Positions 1 to 8,053 of a stretch of DNA of 37,968 bases are shown here, piece by piece. Below the pieces are notes generated by a model. It had not been told where the DNA came from, did no database searches, and worked only from the letters and a program-made list of their open reading frames with translations. How positions within the stretch are numbered: position 1 is the first letter of the stretch; every line of letters begins with the position of its first letter. Source of the stretch: an uncultured Verrucomicrobiota bacterium (GTDB lineage: Bacteria; Verrucomicrobiota; Kiritimatiellia; RFP12; UBA3636). Location: positions 1 through 37,968 of the forward strand of contig CASFKR010000007.1 of assembly GCA_949295265.1 (NCBI GenBank). Direction: 5' to 3'. The position numbers were made by a program, and so were the translations under genes.

Positions 1-792
1 GAACAGCCAGGGATTGCCCACGGCGGCGCGACCGAGCATCACGCCGGCGGCACCCGTCTTCGCGAGCAAATCCAGTGCAACGGCGGCCGAATCGATGCCG
101 CCGTTGACGAGCACCGGGATGCGCACCGCCTGCACCGCAGATGCGAGCGCGTCCGCGTGCACGGGCCCCGAGTGAAACGCGGCTGCGTAGCGGCCGTGCA
201 TGGAGAGCAGCGCGGCGCCGGCATCCTCCGCAATCCGCGCCAGCTCCGCCGCCAGCGGAGCGGCGGGGACGGCGCCGATGCGCGTCTTGACCGTCACCGG
301 CAGCGACGTCGCACGCACCGCCGCTGCAATCAGTGCGCCGTAAAGCGGCAGATTCCGCAGGAGCGCCGCGCCGCCGCCGGTGCGCACCACCTTGGGCGCC
401 GGGCACCCCGCATTCAGATTGATGGCGTCGAAAATCCCCAGATCGGAAACGATGCGGACGGCTTCCGCCATTTCGGCAGGATTCGAGCCGTAGAGTTGCG
501 CAACGAGCGGACGCCCGCGCTCCTCCGGCAGCGGCAACAGGAGCAACGGCGAAGCGGCGGAACCGTGCGTCAGCCCCGCCGCGGAAACCATCTCCGTCCA
601 GCAGGCGTCGGCACCGGCTTCAAACGCCATGACGCGATACGCCGCATCGGTGATTTCCGCCATCGGAGCGGAAACCACGACCGGACGCGGCGCTGCATCT
701 GCGCCCTGCCGGAGCAAGGCGCGAAAAGGCGACGGCGTCCCCGCCGCTTCGGCGCGGGGGGCGGCGGAGGATGGACCGCAATCAGCGTGCAT
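1..792 (-). CDS. dus: tRNA-dihydrouridine synthase (Dus family), 3' end beyond window
   Basis: Flavoenzyme that reduces uridine to dihydrouridine in tRNA D-loops. Reading the minus strand from position 792 gives an open frame to the window edge. It shows the family landmarks in order: SAPMAEITDAAYR at the N-terminus of the barrel, NAGCPAPKV with the catalytic cysteine (near 391), TVKTRIG, HGR, and the FMN-phosphate-binding stretch VNGGIDS followed by GVMLGRAAVGNPW. The ATG at 792 lies inside the end of gltA, an 11-bp overlap, so the gene is probably co-transcribed with and translated after gltA. The first 30 or so residues before the barrel are low-complexity, so a start further inside cannot be excluded. 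The C-terminal helical domain lies outside the window. The family call is firm; the DusA/B/C subgroup (B-like) is not settled. Confidence 0.9.
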   Translation of the reverse strand, partial: MHADCGPSSAAPRAEAAGTPSPFRALLRQGADAAPRPVVVSAPMAEITDAAYRVMAFEAGADACWTEMVSAAGLTHGSAASPLLLLPLPEERGRPLVAQLYGSNPAEMAEAVRIVSDLGIFDAINLNAGCPAPKVVRTGGGAALLRNLPLYGALIAAAVRATSLPVTVKTRIGAVPAAPLAAELARIAEDAGAALLSMHGRYAAAFHSGPVHADALASAVQAVRIPVLVNGGIDSAAVALDLLAKTGAAGVMLGRAAVGNPWLF

Positions 793-2167
793 CCATCGGA
801 ACGTACGGGACCGACTTCATCACGCATTTGTACGCAGGGCGGATAATGCGCGAATTACCGTTGAATTCCTCGAGCCGGTGCGCACACCAGCCGGGAATGC
901 GCCCCACCGCAAACAGCGGCGTAAACAGATCCGTCGGGATGCCCAGCATCTTGTAGACGAAGCCCGAATAGAAGTCGACATTCGTCGGCAGCGGACGCTC
1001 CGTGTGGTGCCGCTCCATGTAGAGCTCGCTCCCGATGCGCGCAATCCGGTTGAGGAATTCGAATTCCTCCTCGTTTTCGGGCGTTTCCTTGGCGAGTTGA
1101 GCGGCTTTCTCCTTGAGAATCTCCGCACGCGGATCGGAAATCTTGTAGACGGCGTGACCGAGCCCGTAAATGAGGCCGGTGCGGTCGAAGGCCTCCTTGT
1201 CGAGAATCTTGCCCAGATAATCGGCGATTTCACCTTCATTGGTCCAGTCTTTCACGTGCGCCTTGATGTCATCAATCATGCGCATGACCTGATGGTTCGC
1301 ACCGCCGTGGCGAGGACCTTTCAGGGAGAGGCAGGCTGCCGCAATCGCCGAATAGGTATCGGTGTAGGTGGAGGAGACGACGTGCGTCGTAAACGTGGAG
1401 TTGTTGCCGCCGCCGTGCTCCGCATGGATGACGAGGCAGAGGTCGAGCAGCTCGGCTTCGAGCCGCGTGTAGGCGCCGTACGGACGCAGCAGGCAGAGAA
1501 TGTGCTCCGCCGTCGAAAGACCCGGCGAGGGAATCCGCATGTGCAGACTCTTGCCGCCGTAGTAGTGCGACTTGGCCTGATAGCCGTAGACGGCATAGGT
1601 GGGCAGACGCGCAATCAGCCCGAGCGACTGGCGCAGTACATTCTGAATCGAGATTTCGTCCGGATTTTCATCAAACGCATACGAAGCGAGAATGCAGCGC
1701 GCCAGCTTGTTCATCACGTCCGGCGAAGGCATTCCGAGAATGGCCTCCTCTTTGAAATGCGGCGGCAGCGGCCGCAGCTGGTCGAGATTCGTGAAGAATT
1801 CTTCCATTTCCGCGTGATTCGGCAGACGTCCCATCAGGAGCAGGTAAATCGTCTCTTCAAAGCCGAAGCGCTTCTCGGACTGAAAGCCTTTCACCAGATC
1901 GTGCAGTTCGATGCCGCGGTACAGGAGACGTCCGGGCACGGGCACGAGTTCGCGGTCGACGATGGAGTAGCCCACGACGGCACCGACGGTGGTGAGCCCG
2001 ACGAGCACGCCGGAGCCGTCGGCGTTGCGGAGTCCGCGCTTGCAGTCGTACACCTGGTAGAGGGAGGAGTCGATTTCCGAGGCCTTGCCCGCCATCGTGG
2101 TGTAGCGCGCGAGAGCATCCTCGCTGATCGGCACGGCTGTACGGAGGGGAGTGAAGGGTGTGTTCAT
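782..2167 (-). CDS. gltA: Citrate synthase
   Basis: Condenses oxaloacetate with acetyl-CoA to citrate, the entry step of the TCA cycle, in the cytosol. The 461-residue product has the classic catalytic set: GPRHGGAN (His), GLGHAVYK (second His) and NVDFYSG (Asp). HAEHGGGNNSTF precedes the first catalytic His. The length is close to, slightly above, ordinary type II bacterial enzymes. The ATG at 2167 has no Shine-Dalgarno motif; the leader before it is pyrimidine-rich (ttcttccc). A near-consensus sigma70-type promoter lies 64-91 bp upstream. The next gene, dus, starts inside the 3' end. Methylcitrate synthase is the main alternative, but no prp genes are near. Confidence 0.95.
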   Translation of the reverse strand: MNTPFTPLRTAVPISEDALARYTTMAGKASEIDSSLYQVYDCKRGLRNADGSGVLVGLTTVGAVVGYSIVDRELVPVPGRLLYRGIELHDLVKGFQSEKRFGFEETIYLLLMGRLPNHAEMEEFFTNLDQLRPLPPHFKEEAILGMPSPDVMNKLARCILASYAFDENPDEISIQNVLRQSLGLIARLPTYAVYGYQAKSHYYGGKSLHMRIPSPGLSTAEHILCLLRPYGAYTRLEAELLDLCLVIHAEHGGGNNSTFTTHVVSSTYTDTYSAIAAACLSLKGPRHGGANHQVMRMIDDIKAHVKDWTNEGEIADYLGKILDKEAFDRTGLIYGLGHAVYKISDPRAEILKEKAAQLAKETPENEEEFEFLNRIARIGSELYMERHHTERPLPTNVDFYSGFVYKMLGIPTDLFTPLFAVGRIPGWCAHRLEEFNGNSRIIRPAYKCVMKSVPYVPMDAR

Positions 2168-2230
2168 GGGAAGAAAAATTGGGGAGCCGTCGGGTCTGAA
2201 GAAGTGCGGTTCAACCGGAATCGGGCGAGC

Positions 2231-2258
2231 ATTCTAGCACCCGAACCGGGAATGTCAA
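2231..2258 (-). promoter_or_regulatory. Sigma70-type promoter of gltA-dus
   Basis: On the minus strand TTGACA (2258-2253) and TAGAAT (2236-2231) are separated by 16 bp. This predicts a transcription start near 2224 and a leader of about 57 nt before gltA. It is the best -35/-10 pair in the window. Confidence 0.75.
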
Positions 2259-2361
2259 AGGATTTAAGCGGATCAAATCAGCAGAAAGCACATGTCGGCG
2301 GGACCGGACGGCTTCGGAAACCGGGGGAAATGCCGGGCGCGGCAAGTCCGGCCGGGGAGGG

Positions 2362-2400
2362 AAAAAGTTGCGCCGCGGAGAGGACACTCTCCGGCGGCGC
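2362..2400 (-). terminator. Intrinsic terminator downstream of nadB
   Basis: Read on the minus strand, two arms of 13-14 nt (2400-2387 and 2382-2370) pair around a 4-nt loop with one bulged base. A run of five T (complement of 2362-2366) follows 3 nt later. It sits about 30 bp after the nadB stop codon, as expected for the end of the GDT1-HNH-nadB transcript. Confidence 0.75.
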
Positions 2401-2429
2401 AGCGGTCAGAACCGTTTCCGTCTGTCGTT

Positions 2430-4016
2430 TTATGGACGGGTGTAACCGGAAATGACGGTGTCTTTCGGCTCCGAAGAGCGCTCCGGGTAATCCAGCGTGT
2501 AGTGCAAACCGCGCGATTCTTTGCGTTGCATCGCGCACTGGATAATCAGATACGCCGCATCGGCAATATTGCGCAGTTCGAGCAGTTCCGAGGTCACCGA
2601 GTAATCGAAGTAGTACTGGCGGATTTCGTGCCGCAGATTCTCAATCCGGTGCAAAGCGCGCTCGAGGCGCTTGTTGGTGCGCACGATGCCCACGTAGTCC
2701 CACATGCAGGTACGGACTTCGTCCCAGTTATGGTTGACGACGACCAGTTCATCGGACGGCACCGCATCGCCGTAGACCCAGGCGGGAATCGGCGGCATGT
2801 TGTGCGGATCTTTCCGCGGGTGGCTCGTAATCCATTCCGCGCACTTGTGCGCGCAGACGATGGCCTCCAGCAGGGAGTTGGAAGCCAGGCGGTTCGCGCC
2901 GTGCAGTCCCGTGGAAGCGACCTCGCCGATGGCGAAAAGCCCGTCGATGTTCGTGCAGCCTTCGACCGTCGTCTTGACGCCGCCGCAGCAGTAATGCGCC
3001 GCCGGGACGATGGGAATCAGGTCTTTGGCCATGTCGATGCCGAAGCGCAGGCATTCGCGGTAGATGTTCGGGAAGCGCCGCGTCAGGAAGCCTACGCCCT
3101 TGTGCCGGATATCCAGGTACATGCACGGCAGGCCGCGCGTCTTCATCTCGTGGTCGATGGCACGCGCCACGATGTCGCGCGGGGCCAGCGAGCCGCGCCG
3201 GTCATACCGGTGCATGAACGGCACGCCGTCGGCGTCGCAAAGTTCCGCGCCTTCGCCGCGCACCGCTTCGGAAATGAGGAAGTTCTTCGCCTCCGGGTGA
3301 TACAGACATGTCGGGTGGAACTGGAAGAACTCCATGTTGCGGATTTCCGCACCGGCGCGCCAGGCCATCGCCAATCCGCCCGCCGTCGCCACATCCGGAT
3401 TGCACGTGTAGAGGTATACCTTGCCGGCACCGCCCGTGGCGAGAATCGTGCAGGCGGACTGCGCGGAAAAGATTTCGCCCGTCTTTGTGCCGAGCAGATA
3501 CGCGCCGATACAGGTCGTCTTTCCGTTTTCCCGGACGGTCACCAGATCGATGGCATGCGTATGCTCGAGAATCGTGATGTTGGGATGCGAAGCGGTCGCC
3601 TCAATGAGCGTCTGCTCGATGTGGCGCCCCGTGATATCGCCGGCATGCAGGATGCGGCGCATCGTGTGCCCGCCTTCGCGCCCGAGGTCCGGCGTGCCGT
3701 CCGGGCGCGTATCAAATTCCAGCCCCATCGCGCGCAAATCGTCCATGCGCGCGGGACCGTCCTCGACAATGGCGCGCACGGCATTTTCATCGCACAGACC
3801 CGCACCCGCATCCAGTGTGTCGGCGATGTGCTTCTCAAAGGTGTCCTCCGCCAGCGTCACGCACGAAATGCCGCCCTGCGCAAAATTTGTGTTGCAGTCG
3901 TTCTTTTCGCGCTTTGTGACGACGAGCACCTTGCCGTGCGGTGCCAAATAATGAGCCGCCGAGAGCCCGGCCAGACCCGATCCGATGATGAGGTAATCGC
4001 AATGGAGTATTTTCAT
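2430..4016 (-). CDS. nadB: L-aspartate oxidase (NAD biosynthesis)
   Basis: FAD enzyme that oxidises L-aspartate to iminoaspartate, which quinolinate synthase (NadA) uses for de novo NAD. The 528-residue protein opens with the dinucleotide fold LIIGSGLAGLSAAHYLA. It carries FHPTCLY, EAVRGEGAELCD, RGSLAPRDIVARAID and PAAHYCCGGVKT, all typical of NadB and of the related fumarate reductase/succinate dehydrogenase flavoproteins. The start at 4016 is chosen because GAGGTG lies about 6 nt upstream and the FAD fold begins within 10 residues. The frame stays open further upstream, but that stretch overlaps the HNH gene. The HNH stop is 2 bp away, so the SD overlaps the end of the upstream gene and translation is probably coupled. 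nadA and nadC are not in the window. Confidence 0.95.
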   Translation of the reverse strand: MKILHCDYLIIGSGLAGLSAAHYLAPHGKVLVVTKREKNDCNTNFAQGGISCVTLAEDTFEKHIADTLDAGAGLCDENAVRAIVEDGPARMDDLRAMGLEFDTRPDGTPDLGREGGHTMRRILHAGDITGRHIEQTLIEATASHPNITILEHTHAIDLVTVRENGKTTCIGAYLLGTKTGEIFSAQSACTILATGGAGKVYLYTCNPDVATAGGLAMAWRAGAEIRNMEFFQFHPTCLYHPEAKNFLISEAVRGEGAELCDADGVPFMHRYDRRGSLAPRDIVARAIDHEMKTRGLPCMYLDIRHKGVGFLTRRFPNIYRECLRFGIDMAKDLIPIVPAAHYCCGGVKTTVEGCTNIDGLFAIGEVASTGLHGANRLASNSLLEAIVCAHKCAEWITSHPRKDPHNMPPIPAWVYGDAVPSDELVVVNHNWDEVRTCMWDYVGIVRTNKRLERALHRIENLRHEIRQYYFDYSVTSELLELRNIADAAYLIIQCAMQRKESRGLHYTLDYPERSSEPKDTVISGYTRP

Positions 4017-4018
4017 GT

Positions 4019-4342
4019 TTACACCTCGTCCTTTCCGTTTTTTTGATCTAAAAGATCCAGTGCCGCTTCTGCAGGTGTGACGCACCGTTTGCTCTGATTG
4101 CAGGCGCGGCAGCAGGGCACCACATTGCCGCGCGTGGAGTGGCCGCCCCGGGCCACCGGGATGACGTGATCCATCGTCAGCTCGCCCGCCGGGAATTTCT
4201 TCCCGCAATAGTGGCAGATTCCGCGCTGAAGCTGTGCCTGCCACCAGGCGCTTTTGCGCAAGGCGCGGGCTTTTTCGCGCTCACGGCGGATGTGGGCTTC
4301 ATCCCGTTGAAAATCCACCCAGAATGAATCATCAAATTCCAT
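4019..4342 (-). CDS. Small HNH-motif nuclease-like protein
   Basis: A 107-residue protein with a compact HNH fold. A Cys pair CHYC (43-46) and a second pair CRAC (78-81) should bind a structural zinc. Between them MDHVIP (Asp58-His59) and RGNVVP (Asn73) form the HNH active-site signature, with CNQSK closing it. The N-terminal third is charged and helical. A clear AGGAG lies 8 nt before the ATG. It sits between a GDT1-like membrane gene and nadB in a tight minus-strand run. Free-standing HNH proteins of this size are widespread; the DNA target and cellular role are unknown, and nothing in the context indicates a restriction system or phage. Confidence 0.8.
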   Translation of the reverse strand: MEFDDSFWVDFQRDEAHIRREREKARALRKSAWWQAQLQRGICHYCGKKFPAGELTMDHVIPVARGGHSTRGNVVPCCRACNQSKRCVTPAEAALDLLDQKNGKDEV

Positions 4343-4381
4343 ATCGGACGCTCCTGTGGCGCTCCCCGACCGGCTGCACCG

Positions 4382-4747
4382 CTAGGGCGCGTCCGTGCCG
4401 CTGTCCTGTCCGGGTTCCCCGGGAGCCTCTGCTGCCGGAGGCGTTTCCGTCGCGGGTTCCGCGCGCATCGTGAAGGCTTCCTGCAAAAACAGGACGCCAA
4501 ACACGAGAAAGAGAATCCCGGAAGCCATCTTGACCCACTTCGGATTGATGCACCGCGAAAGCGCTTCCCCGAAAACCGCCGCAATCGCAGAGGTCAGAAT
4601 CAGCGCAAGAGCGGAGCCCAAAAAGACCAGCAGTTTCCCGTAGGGAACCTTCGCAGACGCGGCAAGAGCCAGGGCGGAAATCTGGGTTTTATCCCCCATT
4701 TCCGCCAGAAAAATCAGTCCAAATGCCTTGAGAAACAGAGAGAGCAT
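4382..4747 (-). CDS. Half-size GDT1/TMEM165 (UPF0016) family membrane protein
   Basis: Family members move Mn2+ or Ca2+ against protons across membranes. The 121-residue product has the signature E-M-G-D-K-T (Glu16 to Thr21) in the first membrane helix, then two more hydrophobic segments (about 35-60 and 74-92). It ends in a hydrophilic Pro/Glu/Ala-rich tail. Classical members have two such motifs in one chain of about 200 residues; here only one is present, so a homodimer or partner half would be needed. No second half gene lies alongside. It heads the minus-strand run with HNH and nadB. No Shine-Dalgarno motif is visible before the ATG. Confidence 0.85.
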   Translation of the reverse strand: MLSLFLKAFGLIFLAEMGDKTQISALALAASAKVPYGKLLVFLGSALALILTSAIAAVFGEALSRCINPKWVKMASGILFLVFGVLFLQEAFTMRAEPATETPPAAEAPGEPGQDSGTDAP

Positions 4748-4766
4748 GGCGTATTTTGCAATCAGT

Positions 4767-4814
4767 TTTTATGGAAAATGGGGACTTCCGGAGTCATCCC
4801 GTTTTCCCATAAAA
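4767..4814. repeat. Imperfect inverted repeat in divergent GDT1/GH16 spacer
   Basis: TTTTATGG (4767-4774) is matched by CCATAAAA (4807-4814). The arms continue inward as A-rich then GGG/CCC tracts with two mismatches, around an inner ACTTCCGGAGT. It lies 20-67 bp upstream of the GDT1-like start, within the divergent spacer. It could be an operator or a transcribed hairpin; I do not recognise it as the Mn2+-sensing yybP-ykoY element. Confidence 0.5.
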
Positions 4815-4874
4815 TTGGATGACGCAAAAAGATACGAAAATATCCTCCCCTTGTCTATCTGCCCGCATTACGGG

Positions 4875-4903
4875 TTGCCCGGGGCGGCGGGAATCGGTAT
4901 GTT
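4875..4903 (+). promoter_or_regulatory. Probable promoter of the GH16 gene
   Basis: TTGCCC (4875-4880) and TATGTT (4898-4903) are separated by 17 bp, predicting a start near 4910 and a leader of about 60 nt. The leader contains complementary GTTCGG and CCGAAC stretches. The elements are imperfect, so this is a moderate call. Confidence 0.45.
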
Positions 4904-4972
4904 TTAGGGAGGCGCCCGGAACGGTTCGGGTGTCCTTCCTCACCATCAAAACCGAACAAGCGTCAGACTGTT

Positions 4973-5791
4973 ATGCAGACCTTTACCGTAGATGGACATG
5001 AACCGAGCCTGCTGCCCGAAGGCAAAAACTGGAAGTTGGTTTGGAGCGACGAATTCGACGGTACAGAACTCGACCGCTCCAAATGGGGCTTTCGCCTGAA
5101 TTTCTGGGGGAAGCGCTTTCACGCCTATACCGATGAAGGCGTTATTCTGGATGGAAAGAGCAACGTGGAAATTCATCTGCTCTGCAAGGACGGACAGTAC
5201 TGCTCCGCACAGCTGCAGACCGGTGCCCTCACCTACGACGCGCCCCGCCCGGTCGACGCCGGTCTGCAGCGGGCGGTGGTCTGGCCCTTCGGGGAAATGG
5301 AGAAGCCGCGCTTCATGCATCGCTACGGCTACTACGAATGCCGCTGCAAACTGCAGAAACAGCGGGGCTGGTGGTCGGCTTTCTGGCTGCAAGCTCCGTC
5401 GGTCGGCTCCGCCCCCAATGCTGAATACTGCGGCATCGAAAACGACATCATGGAGTGCTTCGGGCCGCCGGAAGTGACCAGCGGCAATTTCTACGATCCG
5501 TACGTCAGCACCATTGTGAAGAGAGACGCACGCGTCCACTACAATGTGGAAGGCGGCCCCGATACGTGGCACCGGTTTGGCATGGACTGGAGCAAAGACG
5601 GCTACGTGTTTTACTGCGACGGACGCGAAACCGCCCGCTCCACGGGTCCGGTTTCCCGGGTTGAGCAGTTTATCCTGCTCACGACGGAATGCATGGGATA
5701 CCGCGATGGCGGTCCCAGCGAAGACCTGAAAAAGGCCGTTCTCCCGGACTGCTTCACGGTCGATTACGTGCGCGTTTTCGACGCCGTCTGA
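4973..5791 (+). CDS. Glycoside hydrolase family 16 protein
   Basis: GH16 enzymes cleave beta-1,3/1,4-glucans, laminarin, agar, porphyran or related glycans with retention. The 272-residue chain is one jelly-roll catalytic domain. WSDEFDG (about 24-30) is the usual opening. GYYECRCKL and WWSAFWLQ precede the active-site strand E156-N-D158-I-M-E161, which fits ExDxxE (nucleophile, assisting Asp, acid/base). DYVRVF closes the domain. There is no signal peptide or lipobox, so the enzyme appears cytosolic, which is unusual for GH16. No polysaccharide-utilisation genes adjoin it. The ATG has no clear SD. The family is firm; the substrate cannot be told from this. Confidence 0.9.
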   Translation: MQTFTVDGHEPSLLPEGKNWKLVWSDEFDGTELDRSKWGFRLNFWGKRFHAYTDEGVILDGKSNVEIHLLCKDGQYCSAQLQTGALTYDAPRPVDAGLQRAVVWPFGEMEKPRFMHRYGYYECRCKLQKQRGWWSAFWLQAPSVGSAPNAEYCGIENDIMECFGPPEVTSGNFYDPYVSTIVKRDARVHYNVEGGPDTWHRFGMDWSKDGYVFYCDGRETARSTGPVSRVEQFILLTTECMGYRDGGPSEDLKKAVLPDCFTVDYVRVFDAV

Positions 5792-6129
5792 CGCACCCTG
5801 CAGCATTCGCCCGGCATCGCCCGTCGCCCGGGCAAAGCCAGCAAAACGAGCCCAAGACAGGACGAACACGCCCCTCAAAGGGGGCGAATCATGCAAACCT
5901 CAAACGGCAGATTGCCGCCCTCGGGATGAGCGACGGCGAATCCCGAGGTAGAGCATCCCCTATATCCCGCCCCTGAAGAGGTCAAACAGTCCTGCGAAGG
6001 AAGAGCGGAGGGAGGCGCGGCACTTCCAGTGGCCCGGCAGCCTCACTCCCAGGAGCCCCGGATGGCACGCTTCTTTCTTCCGCTCTCCATGCCGCAAGGA
6101 AACCGGGATAAGCCTGGCGCGGGGCTGAG
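5792..6129. repeat. Gene-free spacer with hairpins and repeat-family modules
   Basis: No coding region seen. The stretch holds about 1.5 copies of a 9-bp unit (ACAGGACGA, then ACACG, 5857-5870) also found at 11557 and 18096. A hairpin CGCCCC/GGGGCG lies at 5869-5886, and a 9-bp perfect stem (CCTCGGGAT, 5919-5927, with ATCCCGAGG, 5940-5948). CCTCACTCCCAG-NN-GCCCCGGAT (6041-6063) is repeated at 18178-18200. It lies between GH16 and dapA; either hairpin may stop GH16 transcription, but no T-run follows. Confidence 0.6.
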
Positions 6130-6159
6130 TTGGAAGGCTTCTGCGCTTTTTGGTAGGAT
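6130..6159 (+). promoter_or_regulatory. Possible promoter of dapA
   Basis: TTGGAA (6130-6135) and TAGGAT (6154-6159) with an 18-bp spacer predict a start near 6166, about 30 nt before dapA. The match to consensus is partial. Confidence 0.4.
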
Positions 6160-6195
6160 TGAAGACACTGCTCGTTCAACGCAAAGGATCCTGTC

Positions 6196-7068
6196 ATGTT
6201 CAAAGGAACGTATACGGCTCTTGTCACCCCTTTCAACCGCGACGGTTCGGTCGATTACGGATGTCTCCGTGCCCTCATCGACCGCCAGGCCGCGGCCGGA
6301 ATTACCGGTGTGTGCCCGGTCGGCACCACAGGGGAATCCCCCACCCTCACCTACGAAGAACACGGCGAGGTGATTCGCAAGTCGGTGGAATTCTCCGCCG
6401 GGCGCATGCAAATCGTAGCCGGTTCCGGCGCCAACTGCACCCGCGAAGCGGTCGATCTCACGCGCCGCGCCATCGACGCCGGCGCCGATGCCACGCTCCA
6501 GATTGCGCCCTACTACAACAAGCCCTCTCCCGAGGGGCTGTACCGCCATTTTTCGGAAGTGGCGGAGCTCGGGCTGCCCGTGCTACTCTACAATGCGCCC
6601 GGGCGCACCTCGCGCGATATTCCCGTTGCTGTGGTTCAGCGCCTTGCGGAACACCCGATGATCCGGGGCATCAAGGAGGCGGCCGGCGACGTTGCGCGCG
6701 TCAATCAGATTCGCGCCGCGCTGGGCGACCGCATCGACATTCTTTCCGGCGATGACCCGCTCACGCTTCCCATGATGGCCGCCGGTGCACTCGGTGTCGT
6801 CTCCGTCGCCTCCAATGTGGTGCCGGCGGACCTCGTCCAGATGGTCAATCTGGCTCTGACGAACGACTACGAGGCCGCCCGCAAGATTCACGAGCGTCTG
6901 ATGCCGCTCTTCGTGGACCTGTTCATCGAAGTGAACCCGGTTCCCGTAAAGGCCGCCATGGCCATGATGGGCACGCTCACGGAGGTCTACCGGCTGCCGC
7001 TCTGCGAGATGACCGCCGAGCATCGCGACAAACTCCGCGCCACGCTCGCTGCGCTCAACCTCATCTGA
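6196..7068 (+). CDS. dapA: 4-hydroxy-tetrahydrodipicolinate synthase
   Basis: Condenses pyruvate with aspartate semialdehyde, the first committed step to meso-DAP and lysine. The 290-residue TIM barrel shows GTTGESPTL (active-site Thr-Thr), LLYNAPGRT (Tyr) and GIKEAAGD, whose Lys forms the Schiff base with pyruvate. Length matches the family (about 290). AAGGA lies about 8 nt before the ATG. dapB follows 147 bp later on the same strand, so the two steps are encoded together. Related N-acetylneuraminate lyases share the fold, but the dapB neighbour argues for DapA. Confidence 0.95.
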   Translation: MFKGTYTALVTPFNRDGSVDYGCLRALIDRQAAAGITGVCPVGTTGESPTLTYEEHGEVIRKSVEFSAGRMQIVAGSGANCTREAVDLTRRAIDAGADATLQIAPYYNKPSPEGLYRHFSEVAELGLPVLLYNAPGRTSRDIPVAVVQRLAEHPMIRGIKEAAGDVARVNQIRAALGDRIDILSGDDPLTLPMMAAGALGVVSVASNVVPADLVQMVNLALTNDYEAARKIHERLMPLFVDLFIEVNPVPVKAAMAMMGTLTEVYRLPLCEMTAEHRDKLRATLAALNLI

Positions 7069-7215
7069 CGCCGGTCGCCGCCCGAGGCGGTCTGCCCGCA
7101 TTGCCGCCCCGCCGCGCATCCCGGCACGGACGCCGGAACCGCAACGGGGCGGCTTTTTCTGCCGTCCGGCACCTTTCCTGCTCTTTTCCTTTCTTCATCT
7201 CCTTCGCTTCACGCC

Positions 7216-8019
7216 ATGCTCAAGCTTGCGATTTTCGGCGCCGGTGGGCGCATGGGCGGCTCGCTCCTGCGCGACCTTGCCCAATTCCCGGATTACACGC
7301 TCGTTGCCGCCATTGACCGCGCGGACCACCCCGCGCAGGGGCAGGATTCCGGTCTTCTGGCCGGAGCGGGCGCCAACGGCATCCCGCTCAGCGCCGATGC
7401 CGCCGCGGCCGTCCGTGAAGCCGATGCCATCATCGACTTCACCTTCCACACCTCGGTTCCCGGCACCGCCGCTCTGCTGCGCGAAACACCGCGCCCGTGG
7501 CTCATCGGCACGACGGCCCTCGACGCCGCGGAACGCGCCGCCGTGGAGGACATTGCCCGCGTGGCACCCGTGCTGCTCGCCTCAAATATGTCGCTGGGCA
7601 TCAATCTGCTCGCGGGGCTCATCCGCCGCGCCGCCGCCATCCTGCCGCCCGGGTACGACATCGAAGTGGTCGAAATGCACCACCGCCACAAAAAGGACGC
7701 GCCCTCCGGCACGGCCATCACGCTCGCGGAAGCCGCCGCCGAGGGACGCAAACTCGCGCTCGACGACGTCGCCTGCTACGGACGCCACGGCGTCACGGGC
7801 GAACGCGACGCCGACACCATCGCCATCCATGCGTTGCGTGGCGGCGATGTCGTTGGCGACCACACCGTCATTTTCGCCGGGGACGGCGAGCGCATTGAGT
7901 TCACGCACAAAGCCTCCTCGCGCCAGTGTTTCTCTTCGGGGGCGCTGCGCACCATCCGCTGGCTGGCCGCGCAGCCCGCAGGACTCTATTCGATGAAGGA
8001 CGTCCTTCCCTCCGTCTGA
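7216..8019 (+). CDS. dapB: 4-hydroxy-tetrahydrodipicolinate reductase
   Basis: NAD(P)H reductase of the second step of the DAP branch, using the product of DapA. The 267-residue protein begins with the Rossmann motif FGAGGRMG. It has the substrate-binding and catalytic block EMHHRHKKDAPSGTA, including the paired His and the Lys, and ends in the tetramerisation half with GEFITF-like strand ERIEFTHKASSR. Length is normal. The ATG follows a pyrimidine-rich leader without an SD. The 147-bp gap after dapA has no obvious promoter; both genes are probably on one transcript. Confidence 0.95.
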   Translation: MLKLAIFGAGGRMGGSLLRDLAQFPDYTLVAAIDRADHPAQGQDSGLLAGAGANGIPLSADAAAAVREADAIIDFTFHTSVPGTAALLRETPRPWLIGTTALDAAERAAVEDIARVAPVLLASNMSLGINLLAGLIRRAAAILPPGYDIEVVEMHHRHKKDAPSGTAITLAEAAAEGRKLALDDVACYGRHGVTGERDADTIAIHALRGGDVVGDHTVIFAGDGERIEFTHKASSRQCFSSGALRTIRWLAAQPAGLYSMKDVLPSV

Positions 8020-8053
8020 ACTGCTTTCCAGCCGCTGTACCGCACTGCTGCCC

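Noticed and set aside
4017-4244. N-terminal extension of nadB
   Set aside because: The frame is open but overlaps the HNH gene; the FAD fold and an SD place the start at 4016.
4748-4830. yybP-ykoY manganese riboswitch upstream of the GDT1-like gene
   Set aside because: The conserved core bases of that riboswitch are not seen; only an inverted repeat is present.
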